From Mycobacterium sp. URHB0044 (GTDB lineage Bacteria; Actinomycetota; Actinomycetes; Mycobacteriales; Mycobacteriaceae), in NCBI RefSeq assembly GCF_000620625.1, contig NZ_JIAW01000003.1, forward strand, positions 1 to 64,000: DNA of 64,000 nucleotides, given 5' to 3'. A program made the translations under genes and the position numbers. Every line of letters starts with the position of its first letter. Position 1 is the stretch's first letter. The notes beneath the pieces were generated by a model, which was not told the origin of the DNA, did not search any database, and was given only the letters and a program-made list of their open reading frames with translations. Of the stretch, positions 61,809-64,000 are shown one piece after another.

Positions 61809-62501
61809 GTGGAGGCGCTGCTGCATTTCGCAGGAAACTTCTGGTGGCTGATCTTTCCGCTGGGCGGGGTGATCGGTGGTGGCGTCAGGGCGGTCGCGGC
61901 GGCCAACGAGCGGCGCGCCGAACGCCGGCTGGAGCGGTACCGGATCAAGCAGCAGACGAAGATCGCGCTGGCCGAGGCGTCCGGCCGCGGCAAGATCGAC
62001 GAAGCCGCGTCCCGACGGGAACTGACCAAGCTGCTCGCGCAGCACGACCGCATCGACGCGCGCTGGCTGGACTACGAGATGGACGTCGCCAAGCTGCTCG
62101 ACTTCCCGATGATGACGGACATGCGCCAGCCGCTCACGGTGGCGTTCCACAAGGCCCGCAGCCACGCCGACCTGCTGCGTCCGGCGACCGTCGACGACGC
62201 GATCGGTGACCGCGGCACCCAACTCGACTACCGCGACGCCGTCCACGAGTACGCGGCCGCGTTCGACGTCGCCGAGGCCGAGGCGATCCGGCGGCGGCGC
62301 AGTGACTTCTCGGCCGAGGGACAGCAGCGACTGGAACGTGCGCAGCGTCTGCTGCGGGTGGCCGCCGACGAGTCAGCGACGCCCGACGAACGCCGCAGCG
62401 CGTACGCCAAGGCCCGTCACGAGCTCGATGGCCTGGTGGTGCTGCCCGCCGTCACGCGCGCCGGCATCGAGCGCAGGATCGCCGGGGAGATCGAGGCTTA
62501 G
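61809..62501 (+). CDS. Membrane-anchored coiled-coil-like protein of unknown function
   Basis: A 230-residue protein with one hydrophobic segment at residues 5-28 (LHFAGNFWWLIFPLGGVIGG) followed by a long charged, largely helical part (ANERRAERRLERYRIKQQTK, EAIRRRRSDFSAEGQQRLER, AQRLLRVAADES). It begins at a GTG 26 bases after the accD3 stop, so it may be co-transcribed. Its last 4 bases overlap the convergent TetR gene. No named family; similar single-span helical proteins occur in mycobacteria. Confidence 0.75.
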   Translation: MEALLHFAGNFWWLIFPLGGVIGGGVRAVAAANERRAERRLERYRIKQQTKIALAEASGRGKIDEAASRRELTKLLAQHDRIDARWLDYEMDVAKLLDFPMMTDMRQPLTVAFHKARSHADLLRPATVDDAIGDRGTQLDYRDAVHEYAAAFDVAEAEAIRRRRSDFSAEGQQRLERAQRLLRVAADESATPDERRSAYAKARHELDGLVVLPAVTRAGIERRIAGEIEA

Positions 62502-63058
62502 GCGGGCCCGGCCTCTGGCCACGCGCGCAACGCGATGTCGGCCACTGCCCGTAGTCGCTCTCGCGGCACACCGTCGCGTGCACGGGCCGCCAATCCGTTG
62601 AGCAGTACGACGAGGAACTCGGCAAGGTCGTCGGGGTCGTCGTCGCCGGGAAGGTCGCCGGTGCTCTCGGCGTGCCTCAGCCGGTCGGCGATCACTGCGC
62701 GGCCCTCGTCGCGTCGAGCACCCAGCAGCGGGTCGGCGTTGATCAGGCAACCGGGCGGATGCTCGTCGCTGGTGTAGTCCTGCACCGCCGCATCGAGCAT
62801 CTTTTCGACGACCTCTCGCGCCGTCGCGGCGGTGATCGATTGTGCGACAGGAGCACTCGGACGTTCGGCGTAGCTGGCGACCACTTCGTCGAACAGACTC
62901 TGCTTGCCGCCGAAGGCGCCGTACAGGCTGGGCGAGGAGATGCCCATGGCCGACGTCAGCTCGCTGATCGACGTGCGGTCGAACCCGCCGCGCTCCCAGA
63001 ACACGGCCATCGCCTGCTCGAGCGCCGTCGCGCGGTCGAACTCTCTTGGGCGGGCCAT
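62498..63058 (-). CDS. TetR/AcrR family transcriptional regulator
   Basis: A 186-residue TetR regulator: HTH DRATALEQAMAVFWERGGFD, RTSISELTSAMGISSPSLYG, AFGGKQSLFDEVV at about residues 8-60, with a C-terminal domain containing PPGCLINADPLLGARRDEGR. This N-terminal pattern with 'MGISSPSLYGAFGGKQ' is common in regulators next to redox genes. It is divergent from an F420/NADP-binding protein gene across an intergenic region with a long inverted repeat, so it likely represses that gene and itself. Confidence 0.85.
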   Translation of the reverse strand: MARPREFDRATALEQAMAVFWERGGFDRTSISELTSAMGISSPSLYGAFGGKQSLFDEVVASYAERPSAPVAQSITAATAREVVEKMLDAAVQDYTSDEHPPGCLINADPLLGARRDEGRAVIADRLRHAESTGDLPGDDDPDDLAEFLVVLLNGLAARARDGVPRERLRAVADIALRAWPEAGPA

Positions 63059-63073
63059 CGCCGCAGTCTACGT

Positions 63074-63144
63074 GTTTTGTGCAGACCGTTATGAAACCTG
63101 TTAACCTCCGATCCCGCGGGGTTTCATAACGGACAACACAAAAC
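63074..63144. promoter_or_regulatory. Long inverted repeat (25-bp arms) in the TetR divergent promoter
   Basis: Arms 63074-63098 and 63120-63144 are inverted repeats matching at 22 of 25 bases, with a 21-base spacer. Each arm carries CCGTTATGAAACC and, at the outer end, GTTTTGTG. Placed between divergent starts (63058 and 63184), it most likely forms two binding sites for the TetR protein. Confidence 0.7.
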
Positions 63145-63183
63145 CCCCACTGCAGGCCACAGTCGCGGAGAGGACCCACCTTC

Positions 63184-63825
63184 ATGAAGTACGCCATCAT
63201 CGGTTCCGGCAACATCGGCTCGGCCGTGGCCCGTCAGTTCGCCCGCATCGAGCTGCCGGTCGGCGTGGCCTCCGGCAGCGGTGTCGGCGCCGTGGCGCGA
63301 CTCGTCAGCGAGTTGGGTCCCACCATCACGCCCGTCGAGGTGGCGGACGCTCTACGGGCCGACGTCGTGATCCTCGCGGTGCCGTTCGAAGCCGTCCGCG
63401 GGCTCGTCGAGCAGGTGCCGGACTGGAACCGGCGCATCATCGTCGACGCCACCAATGCCATTGACTACACCGACTTCTCGCCTGCCGACCTCGGCGGTCG
63501 TCCGTCGTCCGACTTGGTCGGTGAGTGGGCGGTCAACGCCCGGGTGGTGAAGGCGTTCGGCTCGACGTGGGCGAAGGTGCTCGCTCGGGAGCCCGGCGCC
63601 GATGGCGGAGGTCGACGCGTTCACTTTCTGTCCGGCAACCATTCCGACGCCAACGCCGAAGTGAGCGAGTTGATCGACGCCATGGGCTTCCATCCGATTG
63701 ACTTGGGCCGCAACGACGCCGGCGGCCTGCTGCAACAGTTCGGCGGTCCCCTCACGACGCTCAGCCTTATCTCGCAACCGATCGGCGGCGATTCGCCCCG
63801 TGAGATGGACCTCGTCACTCCCTGA
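63184..63825 (+). CDS. NADPH/F420 reductase-like NAD(P)-binding protein
   Basis: A 213-residue Rossmann-type protein: KYAIIGSGNIGSAVARQFAR gives the dinucleotide motif GSGNIG, ADVVILAVPFEAVRGLVEQV and RRIIVDATNAIDYTDF are the next strands, and ARVVKAFGSTWAKVL is the family's signature helix. It is a paralogue of the protein encoded at 13583-14203. Likely hydride transfer between NADP and a flavin-type cofactor or a small ketone; substrate unknown. Controlled from the inverted repeat upstream by TetR, by inference. Confidence 0.8.
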   Translation: MKYAIIGSGNIGSAVARQFARIELPVGVASGSGVGAVARLVSELGPTITPVEVADALRADVVILAVPFEAVRGLVEQVPDWNRRIIVDATNAIDYTDFSPADLGGRPSSDLVGEWAVNARVVKAFGSTWAKVLAREPGADGGGRRVHFLSGNHSDANAEVSELIDAMGFHPIDLGRNDAGGLLQQFGGPLTTLSLISQPIGGDSPREMDLVTP

Positions 63826-63855
63826 CGGGCAGCAGCGGAGCCGCGATGATGTTCA

Positions 63856-64000
63856 TCATCCGTATGGGGTTCTGCTCCGCTTCAAGATGAACTCCACCGT
63901 GCGCCGGCCGCCGAACTCGGGCCGCGGCTTCGTTGCCGCGTCGATCTGCTGGCGAGCCTGCTCCTCGACCGGAGTGTCGGGATCGAGCACCGAGAGATAG
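63856..64000 (-). CDS. Unidentified protein, C-terminal fragment at window edge
   Basis: On the minus strand, a frame entering from the right edge stops at TGA 63856-63858 and gives a 47-residue C-terminus containing VLDPDTPVEEQARQQIDAAT and TVEFILKRSRTPYG. Nearly all third codon positions are G or C, which supports coding. Not enough is visible to name a family. It converges with the F420-type gene, leaving 30 bases between stops. Confidence 0.5.
   Translation of the reverse strand, partial: YLSVLDPDTPVEEQARQQIDAATKPRPEFGGRRTVEFILKRSRTPYG

Noticed and set aside
63698..64000. Plus-strand frame continuing past the F420-type gene
   Set aside because: Its protein is Ser/Arg-rich without motifs and overlaps a better coding frame on the minus strand.

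Overview
The window reads as a chromosomal segment of a mycobacterium, most likely a fast-growing, saprophytic Mycolicibacterium-type species. The basis is very high GC with strong G/C third-codon preference, F420-type luciferase-like oxidoreductases, a KasA/B-like ketoacyl synthase, many GTG starts, and a block at 53.7-61.8 kb whose gene order matches M. tuberculosis accD3-echA6-Rv0906-Rv0907-ctpE-Rv0909-Rv0910 as I remember it. Catabolic operons for L-rhamnose, L-lactate and primary amines, and three APC permeases, point to an environmental lifestyle. No CRISPR array, insertion sequence, integrase or rRNA was seen. There is one tRNA, tRNA-Arg(CCT).

Layout. 0-6.2 kb: start of a DUF222/HNH-type gene, an SDR and a DapB-like dehydrogenase, two related small secreted proteins, then a tight operon of mntH, a gamma-glutamylcyclotransferase/poly-gamma-glutamate hydrolase fusion and a secreted serine hydrolase. 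6.2-10.3 kb: operon of a YbdK-type carboxylate-amine ligase, an amidohydrolase and an APC permease. 10.5-16.1 kb: LLM oxidoreductase, tRNA-Arg, and a minus-strand block (SDR, SnoaL-like, F420/NADP-binding protein, LLM, cupin, TetR) facing a divergent TetR gene across a promoter with repeated operator-like sites. 16.1-25.5 kb: a 1110-residue cyclase/ATPase/TPR protein, Kas-like synthase, gamma-glutamyltransferase, cupin, and several small or repetitive secreted proteins.

25.6-33.1 kb: an amine-catabolic island, with IclR and APC permease divergent from aldehyde dehydrogenase, a second APC permease and a copper amine oxidase. 33.1-40.0 kb: GAF-ANTAR regulator, thiolase/carotenoid-oxygenase/double-HxlR operon, Hsp20 behind a CIRCE element, GNAT, DUF985 cupin. 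40.0-46.1 kb: BKACE-like enzyme, RCK-flanked K+ channel, and lutABC with a divergent FadR-type regulator and two perfect palindromic operators. 46.2-53.5 kb: complete rhamnose operon (rhaM, MFS transporter, rhaI, rhaD, rhaB, LacI-type regulator) behind a perfect LacI operator. 53.6-61.8 kb: the conserved ctpE/echA6/accD3 block with an Rv0909/Rv0910-like pair. 61.8-64 kb: coiled-coil membrane-anchored protein, a TetR/F420-binding divergon with a long inverted repeat, and the 3' end of an unidentified gene.

Genes in each operon are often coupled by 1-4 bp ATGA/GTGA overlaps, so transcription units are well defined. Functional names rest on motifs and family recognition by eye; no database search was run.
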